Origin: an uncultured Mycoplasmatota bacterium
GTDB taxonomy: Bacteria > Bacillota_I > Bacilli_A > RF39 > UBA660
Direction of reading: 5' to 3'
Length of the DNA: 5,251 bases
Assembly: GCA_947645535.1 (NCBI GenBank)
Contig: CANSDD010000085.1
Location: 1-5,251 of the forward strand
In this document: piece after piece, positions 1 through 4,717 of the stretch
How positions within the stretch are numbered: the first letter of the stretch is position 1
Layout: every line of letters starts with the position of its first letter
Program-made: the position numbers and the translations under genes
Notes under the pieces: model-generated
The model's database searches: none
What the model was told of the DNA's origin: nothing
What the model saw: only the letters and a program-made list of their open reading frames with translations

Positions 1-539
1 ATGTTAGATTCTGCTGGATTAATAATTAACTTCTTATCTTTTCTCATAAAACCTAGTATTTTTCTTACAGGAATGTGTCCTGCTTGGATAGCTCCAACCA
101 TTCCAAATTTAGTTCTTTCTGAACATTTTTCTATTTCATTTTGACTTACACTTGTCATAATTCTTAAAGTTAATCTTCCAGTAGAAGTGGTAGTATTTGA
201 TGAATCATTTAAACAATCTATATCACATCCTGCATTATCAACTACTGTCATTAATTTTTCTACATCAAAGACACTTCTTGTAAGTCTATCCATTTTAAAT
301 GCCACAATAACATTAATTGTACCGTTTTTTACATCTCTTAACATTTCTCTATATGCTGGTCTTTTATCATTTTTAGCACTAATTCCTTCATCAGCATATA
401 CTTTGTATATCTCATAACCTTTTCGCTCACAAAAGGCTTTTAATTGTTCTTCTTGTTGCCCTAAACTAAAACCTTCACGAGCTTGGTCAAGTGTACTCAC
501 TCGAATGTAAATCCCTGCAATTTTCTTTTCTTCGTTCAT
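1..539 (-). CDS. Large serine recombinase, N-terminal part (runs off left edge)
   Basis: Site-specific DNA recombinase expected to cut and rejoin DNA through a phosphoserine link, integrating or excising the element. The first 179 residues are present; the C-terminal part lies beyond the left edge. Residues 7-16 (IAGIYIRVST) hold the catalytic serine, Ser15. DEGISAK (50-56), FKMDRLTRS (81-89) with the conserved arginines, and the helix with QNEIEKCSERT (133-143) complete the resolvase domain. Residues 150-179 look like the start of the recombinase (Pfam Recombinase type) domain, as in the TnpX/TndX/phiC31 class rather than small resolvases. The start is ATG at 539, with AAGGAG at 549-554, nine bases away. 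Arginine codons include CGA and CGT, unlike the mostly AGA mob-thyX-tmk block, so this module may have a different origin. Family assignment is firm; the subfamily is inferred because the zinc-ribbon and coiled-coil part is not visible. Confidence 0.95.
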   Translation of the reverse strand, partial: MNEEKKIAGIYIRVSTLDQAREGFSLGQQEEQLKAFCERKGYEIYKVYADEGISAKNDKRPAYREMLRDVKNGTINVIVAFKMDRLTRSVFDVEKLMTVVDNAGCDIDCLNDSSNTTTSTGRLTLRIMTSVSQNEIEKCSERTKFGMVGAIQAGHIPVRKILGFMRKDKKLIINPAESN

Positions 540-545
540 CTTTCA

Positions 546-572
546 TCTCTCCTTTTCTCGATTTTAGAGAGA
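546..572 (-). promoter_or_regulatory. Recombinase ribosome-binding site within a possible sequestering hairpin
   Basis: On the minus strand TCTCTC (572-567) can pair perfectly with GAGAGA (551-546), which overlaps the AAGGAG ribosome-binding site of the recombinase. The same TCTC can instead pair with GAGA (559-556), leaving the ribosome site free. This is seen in sequence; a regulatory effect is inference. Confidence 0.4.
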
Positions 573-593
573 TTAAAAGTACAAAAAGACCAT
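573..593 (-). CDS. Possible leader peptide MVFLYF ahead of the recombinase
   Basis: A six-codon ORF (ATG to TAA) encodes MVFLYF. GAGG at 602-605 lies eight bases before the ATG, an ideal distance. The whole ORF sits inside an inverted repeat (573-581 with 593-601), and its stop is directly followed by the TCTCTC segment that can mask the recombinase ribosome site. This layout resembles translational attenuators such as those of erm and cat genes, but so short an ORF can arise by chance, and no inducer can be named. Confidence 0.3.
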   Translation of the reverse strand: MVFLYF

Positions 594-618
594 ACTTTTA
601 ACCTCAAGTATTGTACTT
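573..618 (-). repeat. Four alternating half-sites (AAGTA/TACTT) in the recombinase leader
   Basis: On the minus strand, segments 618-614 (AAGTA), 610-606 (TACTT), 601-593 (TTAAAAGTA) and 581-573 (TACTTTTAA) can pair as 1:2 plus 3:4, or as 2:3. The 3:4 stem is nine perfect base pairs with an 11-base loop. The GAGG site of the small ORF lies in the loop of the 2:3 pairing. Pairing is directly visible; the segments could equally be a protein-binding operator. Confidence 0.5.
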
Positions 619-637
619 CCTTTTTGCACGCCTAGTT

Positions 638-660
638 TTAAAACAATTAATTTGTTTTAA
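638..660 (-). repeat. Inverted repeat over the stop codon of the 88-residue gene
   Basis: Nine-base perfect arms (638-646 and 652-660) with a five-base loop span the TAA of the upstream gene. No T-tract follows on the minus strand, so it is a poor intrinsic terminator. It may be an mRNA 3' stability hairpin, or chance in AT-rich DNA. Confidence 0.35.
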
Positions 661-913
661 TATGAACTTCTAAATCCTTTAATTTAATACTTTTAGAATA
701 ATCATTTACAAATAAAGTATCACTTCCATTAAATATTAAATAATTATTCTTTCCCGCTGTTATAATATGTGGACTTACATAAGCAATGTTAGTTCCTTTG
801 ATATTAATAATACTTCCTTGTTTAATAATCGGTTTAACACAAGCAAATCTACATATCATTTGGAGTCTTTTTAAAACTTCCTTATCAAACTTTAATTCCT
901 TTACTTCCTTCAT
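647..913 (-). CDS. Unknown small protein, 88 residues
   Basis: I do not recognise this protein. It opens with a charged helix-like stretch (residues 1-20), then alternating hydrophobic and polar segments suggesting beta strands (INIKGTNIAYVSPHIITA near 36-53, NYLIFNGSDTLFV near 57-69). There is no signal peptide or membrane segment. Two cysteines (21 and 25) fall close together in MICRFACV, which is not enough for a metal-site claim. The start is ATG at 913, with GGAAG at 923-927, nine bases away. It follows its own promoter and a structured leader and ends 107 bases before the serine recombinase, so the two are probably co-transcribed. Position suggests an accessory or regulator of recombination, perhaps a directionality factor, but this is guilt by association only. 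Good start signals and operon context make it likely real. Confidence 0.7.
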   Translation of the reverse strand: MKEVKELKFDKEVLKRLQMICRFACVKPIIKQGSIINIKGTNIAYVSPHIITAGKNNYLIFNGSDTLFVNDYSKSIKLKDLEVHIKTN

Positions 914-940
914 AACTCATCACTTCCATTCTCAAATAAC

Positions 941-966
941 AAAAAAACTAGACGATACTTCTAGTT
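941..966 (-). terminator. Rho-independent terminator or attenuator ahead of the 88-residue gene
   Basis: Reading the minus strand, AACTAGA (966-960), a seven-base loop and TCTAGTT (952-946) form a perfect stem that runs into seven Ts (947-941). It stands about 30 bases before the start of the 88-residue gene and downstream of the promoter at 1093-1121, so it would cut that transcript short unless it is read through or opened. That is the position of an attenuator. It could also be a backup terminator for the thyX-tmk transcript. Confidence 0.7.
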
Positions 967-974
967 AATATTTA

Positions 975-1045
975 TTACTCTCGAATAAAAAGTTCGAGTT
1001 TCCTATCACTCTGGTGCGAGTAAGAAAGTTATTTCAAACTTTTTT
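975..1045 (-). promoter_or_regulatory. Structured 5' leader of the recombinase-module transcript
   Basis: Between the promoter and the attenuator the minus strand can fold into a hairpin AAAGTT/AACTTT (1042-1037 with 1030-1025), then an outer stem TTACTC/GAGTAA (1023-1018 with 980-975) enclosing CTCGAA/TTCGAG (998-993 with 985-980). ACTC and GAGT segments also recur at 1008-1011 and 1018-1021, allowing alternative pairings. The roughly 20-base stretch between the outer and inner stems has no partner and is less AT-rich than its surroundings, as a conserved core might be. I match it to no known riboswitch class. Confidence 0.4.
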
Positions 1046-1063
1046 CGCCAAATTCAGTAATCA

Positions 1064-1078
1064 ATACAATATTTGTAT
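1064..1078 (-). promoter_or_regulatory. Operator-like dyad near the predicted transcription start
   Basis: ATACAA (1064-1069) and TTGTAT (1073-1078) form a perfect dyad with a three-base centre. It begins about eight bases downstream of the predicted start from the promoter at 1093-1121. This position suits a repressor operator; no regulator is identified. Confidence 0.35.
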
Positions 1079-1092
1079 CAATTTCTATTACA

Positions 1093-1121
1093 ATTCTACC
1101 AAATAAAGCAAAAAGTAGCAA
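1093..1121 (-). promoter_or_regulatory. Sigma-A promoter for the 88-residue gene and recombinase
   Basis: On the minus strand TTGCTA (1121-1116) and TAGAAT (1098-1093) are separated by exactly 17 bases, a good match to the vegetative consensus. The predicted start is near 1086, giving a leader of about 170 bases before the 88-residue gene. The -35 box overlaps the tmk terminator hairpin, so upstream transcription could affect it. Confidence 0.6.
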
Positions 1122-1138
1122 TTCATTTTGCCACTTTT
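1106..1138 (-). terminator. Candidate terminator of the mob-thyX-tmk transcript
   Basis: Starting four bases after the tmk stop codon, minus-strand bases 1138-1129 and 1120-1111 form a ten-pair stem with one G-U pair and an eight-base loop. The stem's U-rich end continues into a short T run at 1110, broken by GC at 1109-1108. The interrupted T-tract makes it a moderate terminator. Confidence 0.55.
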
Positions 1139-1142
1139 CTAA

Positions 1143-1814
1143 TTATTTTTTCTTTTTTACTAAACTATATATTTCTTTATGAATATCATTTATTTCTCTC
1201 ATTTTATTACCATCATTACATTGTACCTTATCCCAAGAAAGATAATCTGCTATAAACATAGCACTTTCATAAACTTTTTTCATAAAGTCTAAATTACTTT
1301 CATGTATATCATTAACTATTCCTTCGTTTTGTTTTCTAGCATTTCTCATTTCTGTAACCAAATCAAAAGGAGCATGTAAAAATATAACATTGTCTGGCTC
1401 TTTAATTCCAATTTTACGATATTCAAAATCAATAACATAATCTATAAATTTTTTCTTTTGCTCTATATCTTCAATTAGAGCAGATTGATAAATTAGACTA
1501 GATGTAGTATATCTATCAAGTAAAATAACTTTTCCTTGTTCATATAATTGTTTTAAACTTGTATACCAAGTAATACCTCTATCAGTTGCATACAAACTAT
1601 TTATAAAATATGGAGATAATTCATTAGGTTGTCCAAATTCTCCTTTTAAATATTTTTCTACAGGAGCACCTTGATATGTTCCATAAGATGGGAAGTGATG
1701 ATTAGCAATTTCTTGTCCATCATTTAGAAAATGATTACACAACATTTCATATTGTGTTGTTTTGCCAATTCCATCACAAGCACCTTCAACAACAATTAAC
1801 TTTCCTTTTTCCAT
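1143..1814 (-). CDS. tmk: Thymidylate (dTMP) kinase
   Basis: Cytoplasmic nucleotide kinase expected to turn dTMP into dTDP with ATP, directly after thymidylate synthase in dTTP synthesis. At 223 residues it has the usual family length. Visible elements are the P-loop (GACDGIGKTT, 11-20), FPSY (41-44), YATDR (75-79), LDRY followed by SSLIYQ (99-110), which bind the dTMP base and phosphate, a core strand with NVIFLHAP (142-149), and an arginine-bearing lid near 157-171 ending in NDIHE. The P-loop has one residue more than the usual EGxDGxGKTT pattern. The start ATG is two bases after the thyX stop codon with no clear ribosome site, so translation is probably coupled to thyX. A ten-pair hairpin follows it. 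A broader deoxynucleoside or deoxynucleotide kinase role is possible, but thyX adjacency supports dTMP kinase. Confidence 0.9.
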   Translation of the reverse strand: MEKGKLIVVEGACDGIGKTTQYEMLCNHFLNDGQEIANHHFPSYGTYQGAPVEKYLKGEFGQPNELSPYFINSLYATDRGITWYTSLKQLYEQGKVILLDRYTTSSLIYQSALIEDIEQKKKFIDYVIDFEYRKIGIKEPDNVIFLHAPFDLVTEMRNARKQNEGIVNDIHESNLDFMKKVYESAMFIADYLSWDKVQCNDGNKMREINDIHKEIYSLVKKKK

Positions 1815-1816
1815 AA

Positions 1817-3019
1817 TTAAATTTTTCTAACTAATGTTTTTCCTTCACTAAATTTACAATCAGATGAACAATTAAAATCTGGGAAAGTACATCTTGCACC
1901 ATGAGAATATTTTTCAATATCTTTAGCAAGTGGACTATTTGATTCTTCTAATGCTTTTTTATATTTTAGTAGAGTTTCTCTTGTTTGTTGCATTATCTCA
2001 AGTTGTGCTGCTGAACATAATCTTTCTTTGCATTTTAAAATAAAATCTTCATATTTTCCAACTTCGCTTATTTTAACAAGTTCTCCTTGTGGGTTAACAC
2101 CTCTAACAATTTGCATATCTCCAAGCCACTCATCAACTAACATTTGATCATCGGCAATAATTGGTGGTACAAAGTATTCTTTTTCATTTAACATTTCCAT
2201 TTGATAATCAAGTGTTCTATGTCTATGTGCTTGAGCAAGTTGAGCAAAAGAACCTTTATATAATGTTGAATAAACATCTCCAAAATGTTCTTCTTTTTTA
2301 TCTAAATCTTTACCAAATATAGATAAACTTCTATATTTTTCGTTTTTCAATAGTCCTTCTTCAAGAACATTTACATCAGCAAGGCCTTCTAATAATTCTT
2401 GCATAGAAGATGATAATTTTCTTTCAAAAGCATTACTCATATCAGCATTTTCAATATAATTTTGCATCCAAGAAGCAATATAATTAATTTGTCTTAAAGA
2501 TGTTGAATAAATCATCTGTGTTGGCATAAATACAGTTACTAAATATCTAGCATTTTCTTGTGCTAATTTTTGAATTTTAGCATCATTATAGATATTTCCA
2601 TATTGTGATTTAATTTTGATTTTAAATATATCAATCCACTTATTATATAATCTTTCTTCATCTTCAGTTATAATTGATCCTTCTTGTCTAACAACTGGTG
2701 TATATCTTGCTGATTTTTCACTTGTTGTATATTGGTGTTCATTATTAAGCACCATTGCTAAAATTTTAGGTAAATTTTGTAGGTTAAAGTTTATCAAAAT
2801 ATGGTCATAAACACTATGATGACCATTATTTAATGTCATATCAACTCTACGCATTGTCTTTTCTTCTGGCTCATTTTCAAGATGTGCAAATCCTTCTTTG
2901 TCATAACACACACCTGCAATCTTTCCAGATAATTTAATTGCCTCGTCTTTGTCAAAAGTTCCATCTGACTTTAAAAATTGATTAGGCAAAATACCAACTT
3001 TAATTTTTGTTTGTTCCAT
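1817..3019 (-). CDS. thyX: ThyX-type flavin-dependent thymidylate synthase, long tandem-domain form
   Basis: Expected to methylate dUMP to dTMP with FAD, NADPH and methylene-tetrahydrofolate, releasing tetrahydrofolate. The canonical family is about 220-250 residues; this one is 400 and looks like two ThyX-like halves. The first half has NNGHHSVYDH (64-73), SEKSARY (100-106) and ENARYLVTVFMP (155-166). It keeps the SxRY end of the RHRxxSxNxxSxRY signature but has NEH where RHR belongs. The second half has SFAQLAQAHRHRT (257-269), keeping RHR, but EKEYFVPP (279-286) where SxRY belongs, then SAAQLEIMQQTRE (336-348), like the usual C-terminal substrate-binding helix. Near the end are Cys377, Cys384 and Cys388. 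AGGAGG at 3025-3030 sets the start five bases upstream. It lies between mob and tmk. Homology is clear; catalysis by the split arrangement is inferred. Confidence 0.88.
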   Translation of the reverse strand: MEQTKIKVGILPNQFLKSDGTFDKDEAIKLSGKIAGVCYDKEGFAHLENEPEEKTMRRVDMTLNNGHHSVYDHILINFNLQNLPKILAMVLNNEHQYTTSEKSARYTPVVRQEGSIITEDEERLYNKWIDIFKIKIKSQYGNIYNDAKIQKLAQENARYLVTVFMPTQMIYSTSLRQINYIASWMQNYIENADMSNAFERKLSSSMQELLEGLADVNVLEEGLLKNEKYRSLSIFGKDLDKKEEHFGDVYSTLYKGSFAQLAQAHRHRTLDYQMEMLNEKEYFVPPIIADDQMLVDEWLGDMQIVRGVNPQGELVKISEVGKYEDFILKCKERLCSAAQLEIMQQTRETLLKYKKALEESNSPLAKDIEKYSHGARCTFPDFNCSSDCKFSEGKTLVRKI

Positions 3020-3074
3020 CTTTTCCTCCTAATTGATATTTTCCCTTTTTATCCTTTTGTCATTTACATATACT

Positions 3075-3080
3075 ATTTTA
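3075..3080 (-). promoter_or_regulatory. Weak extended -10 candidate ahead of thyX
   Basis: The 67-base gap between mob and thyX contains TG-T-TAAAAT on the minus strand, with the -10 hexamer at 3080-3075 and a poor -35 region inside the mob end. It could give thyX-tmk some independent transcription, but the match is weak and no terminator separates mob from thyX, so co-transcription from the mob promoter is the simpler view. Confidence 0.25.
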
Positions 3081-3086
3081 ACACAT

Positions 3087-4430
3087 TTATCTTTCAAAAT
3101 CATCACTTTTGTCATTATTTTTATTATTTTGTATTATATCAATATCATTTTCATCAAGTATATCTTCTTCATATAAATCATTTATAAAGTCATCATATTT
3201 ATCATTAGAGAAGAATTTATTTTGTAAAAATTCTATAAATTTTTTCCATAACTCTTTAAAGTAATCAACTATTTTTTGCAATTCTGATACTTTATCTTCT
3301 AACTCATCAATAGTTTCATTTGCATCATTTAAGTCATATTCTAATTCTTCAATTCTATCATCACGAGTTTTTATTTTCTTTTTCAAGTTTCTAACTTCGT
3401 TAGAGTGTTCTCTTAAATCTTCTTCATATTTTTTTAAGACTATATTTATATCATTCGCATTTCTTAAATTAGAAGTAGTGTCATTAGTTTGTTCTATATA
3501 CTTTTTAATCTTATCTATATTTTCATTAGAAATAGTAAAGTTATTTTTATTAGTGATAGTAGGTTTTAGATTATTAATAATATCATTAATTTCATTAGAT
3601 TTATTTTGTAATTCATCTGTCTTACTATTTAATTCTTTGAGTTGTTTTTTGTATTTTTCTTGTTCTCGTTTGAACTTTTTATATTCATTCATATTAGCGA
3701 CATTAATATCAACATTTCTCCCTTCTTCTTTTGCTTTAAGAGTGTAGTTTAAATGATAAATTCTATTGAAAGAATTGATGCAATATTCTCTCATTTTATC
3801 TTGAATATTTACTAAACTTATTTTATTAAAGACATCAGATTTACCAACTTGTTTTTCCATACCATTTTTCATTCCATCTTTAAAGGGAACTCCAACAATA
3901 TGTAAATGGGGACTAGATTCATCAAAATGAATAGTTGCATTTGCGATTCTGAAGTTAGGTACAACTTCTTCTAAATCTACTATTTGTTCTTTAAAAACTT
4001 CAACCATTTTATGCTTAAATTTATCATCTTGTTCAGCCCAAAAATCCATATCTCCAAGTTCAATAATAATTTCACATGCAAGATCTCTTTTGTTGTCATT
4101 TGAGATATGATTAAAATAATTTTCTATCTTTCTATCATTCCTTTTTTGCTTTTTATTGTATTTAATTCTAGCATCTTCAAATAATTCCGAATACAATTTT
4201 TTAGTATCTTCTACAATAGAGGAAGTTCCCCTTATTGTGCAAATTAATTCTTTGTCCTCATCATATTTTCTCAAATTATGTTTATCAACTTTTGATAATT
4301 GCTGATGATTTTGAATAGCATTATTATTAAAAGAAGTAGTATTAGTATCATTCGTTTTTGCTGTTCTTCTTGCTTTTTTTGATTTGTTTTTATCATTACC
4401 TAAATGTAATGAATAAGATAATTCTTCCAT
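3087..4430 (-). CDS. mob: MobV/Pre-family relaxase (plasmid mobilization enzyme)
   Basis: DNA relaxase expected to nick one strand at oriT and lead it into a recipient using another element's secretion channel. At 447 residues it is of normal size for the family. The signature HFDESSPHLH (168-177) is the HxDExxPHxH metal-binding motif of Mob_Pre proteins and is followed by IVGVPF. HNLR (51-54) matches the upstream HNxR motif, in which histidine is the proposed catalytic nucleophile in MobM of pMV158. Residues 1-50 are basic and polar. After about 245 the protein becomes charged coiled coil (roughly 250-285 and 335-400), then an acidic tail (410-447) rich in Asp, Glu and Asn. The start is ATG at 4430 with AAAGGGGG ten bases upstream. 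A consensus promoter and likely oriT lie just upstream, the usual MobV arrangement. thyX follows after 67 bases. Confidence 0.93.
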   Translation of the reverse strand: MEELSYSLHLGNDKNKSKKARRTAKTNDTNTTSFNNNAIQNHQQLSKVDKHNLRKYDEDKELICTIRGTSSIVEDTKKLYSELFEDARIKYNKKQKRNDRKIENYFNHISNDNKRDLACEIIIELGDMDFWAEQDDKFKHKMVEVFKEQIVDLEEVVPNFRIANATIHFDESSPHLHIVGVPFKDGMKNGMEKQVGKSDVFNKISLVNIQDKMREYCINSFNRIYHLNYTLKAKEEGRNVDINVANMNEYKKFKREQEKYKKQLKELNSKTDELQNKSNEINDIINNLKPTITNKNNFTISNENIDKIKKYIEQTNDTTSNLRNANDINIVLKKYEEDLREHSNEVRNLKKKIKTRDDRIEELEYDLNDANETIDELEDKVSELQKIVDYFKELWKKFIEFLQNKFFSNDKYDDFINDLYEEDILDENDIDIIQNNKNNDKSDDFER

Positions 4431-4460
4431 AAATTCATAACCCCCTTTGTTAGAATAGAG

Positions 4461-4480
4461 TCCTACTATTTATAATAGGA
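4461..4480 (-). promoter_or_regulatory. Operator-like dyad over the mob -10 box
   Basis: Nine-base arms (4461-4469 and 4472-4480) with a two-base centre and one mismatch pair through TCCTA/TAGGA ends. The dyad covers the -10 box and probable start of the mob promoter, so a bound protein should block transcription. Confidence 0.45.
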
Positions 4481-4497
4481 TAATTTTGCTCTGTCAA
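4469..4497 (-). promoter_or_regulatory. Sigma-A promoter for mob (and probably thyX-tmk)
   Basis: On the minus strand a perfect TTGACA (4497-4492) is followed after 17 bases by TATAAA (4474-4469). The predicted start is near 4462, leaving about 32 bases of leader before the mob ATG. This is the best promoter in the window, and no clear terminator follows until after tmk, so mob, thyX and tmk probably form one transcript. Confidence 0.75.
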
Positions 4498-4506
4498 AAT
4501 CTCTAA

Positions 4507-4545
4507 CCCCCTATATATTTTGACACAAGTATCAAAATATGGGGG
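4507..4545 (-). other. Candidate oriT: inverted repeat with MobV-like nick sequence
   Basis: Perfect nine-base arms (4515-4523 and 4532-4540) enclose an eight-base loop and are framed by CCCCC (4507-4511) and GGGGG (4541-4545). On the minus strand the loop and next bases read TACTTGTG then TCAAAATAT. From memory, pMV158 oriT carries GTGTG/TT in the loop between arms of an inverted repeat and is cut after the G. Here the equivalent cut would fall between 4524 and 4523, where loop meets arm. The site lies just upstream of a MobV gene, the family's usual place. The structure is directly seen; the nick position is inferred. Confidence 0.6.
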
Positions 4546-4566
4546 CTAAGGTTTAGGCAACCTTAG
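4546..4566. repeat. Eight-base-pair hairpin adjoining the candidate oriT
   Basis: CTAAGGTT (4546-4553) and AACCTTAG (4559-4566) are perfect arms around the loop TAGGC. It starts on the base after the G5 run of the neighbouring inverted repeat. Paired stems side by side are common in oriT regions, for relaxase recognition or second-strand priming. No T-tract follows on either strand, so it is not an intrinsic terminator. Confidence 0.6.
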
Positions 4567-4590
4567 AATCCACCTGTCTTATTTCGTAAT

Positions 4591-4613
4591 AATGCTAAAC
4601 TTCGTAAAGCATT
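4591..4613. repeat. Hairpin A of a pair with shared loop sequence
   Basis: Arms AATGCT (4591-4596) and AGCATT (4608-4613) enclose AAACTTCGTAA. The loop nearly matches that of the hairpin at 4682-4707, while the outer stem bases differ. Confidence 0.5.
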
Positions 4614-4632
4614 AAAACTACATAAGACTTCT

Positions 4633-4665
4633 GATAAAATAGTAAGCACTGCTTATTATTTTATC
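4633..4665. repeat. 33-base near-perfect palindrome
   Basis: Sixteen-base arms (4633-4648 and 4650-4665) surround a single central base. The only mismatch is G4642 opposite T4656, a G-U pair if this strand is transcribed. No T-tract follows, so it is not a standard terminator. It could extrude as a cruciform or bind a dimeric protein. It lies midway between two hairpins that share a loop sequence. Confidence 0.65.
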
Positions 4666-4681
4666 TATTAAAATTATTCAG

Positions 4682-4707
4682 TAATTGCAAACTATCGTAA
4701 GCAATTA
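4682..4707. repeat. Hairpin B of a pair with shared loop sequence
   Basis: Arms TAATTGC (4682-4688) and GCAATTA (4701-4707) enclose AAACTATCGTAA, one base longer than the loop of the hairpin at 4591-4613 and otherwise the same. Different stems with a conserved loop suggest selection on the loop and on base pairing. Confidence 0.5.
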
Positions 4708-4717
4708 TTTTCATAAT

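Larger units (their letters stand above)
4438..4512. repeat. Direct repeat TAACCCCCT flanking the mob promoter
   Basis: The nine-base sequence TAACCCCCT occurs at 4438-4446, covering the mob ribosome site, and at 4504-4512, at the edge of the oriT inverted repeat. The copies bracket the mob promoter. Because the family member MobM of pMV158 binds its oriT and can repress its own promoter, these may be relaxase contacts; that is inference. Confidence 0.4.

Noticed and set aside
187..417. Open frame on the plus strand, 76 residues
   Set aside because: It is antisense to the serine recombinase, whose motifs are unmistakable, and it has no family resemblance or convincing ribosome site.
980..998. 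CTCGAA...TTCGAG stem resembling a tRNA T-arm
   Set aside because: No acceptor, D-arm or anticodon stems can be placed around it.
3478..3747. Plus-strand hydrophobic frame resembling a membrane protein
   Set aside because: It is the complement of the lysine- and glutamate-rich coiled coil of the relaxase; AAA and GAA codons read backwards give Phe, Leu and Ser. No ribosome site.
4571..4578. CACCTGTC after the 4546-4566 hairpin, resembling IncP/IncI nic sites (ATCCTG/Y)
   Set aside because: The match is partial and the relaxase is MobV, not MobP; the GTG/T site in the neighbouring loop fits the enzyme better.
4591..4614. Tiny plus-strand ORF ATGCTA...TAA (7 codons) in hairpin A
   Set aside because: No ribosome site or promoter; the sequence is better explained by the hairpin and shared loop.
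4583..4700. Three TCGTAA copies as replication iterons or a CRISPR-like array
   Set aside because: Spacing is irregular and the unit is too short; two copies are simply the loops of the paired hairpins and no replication initiator is visible.
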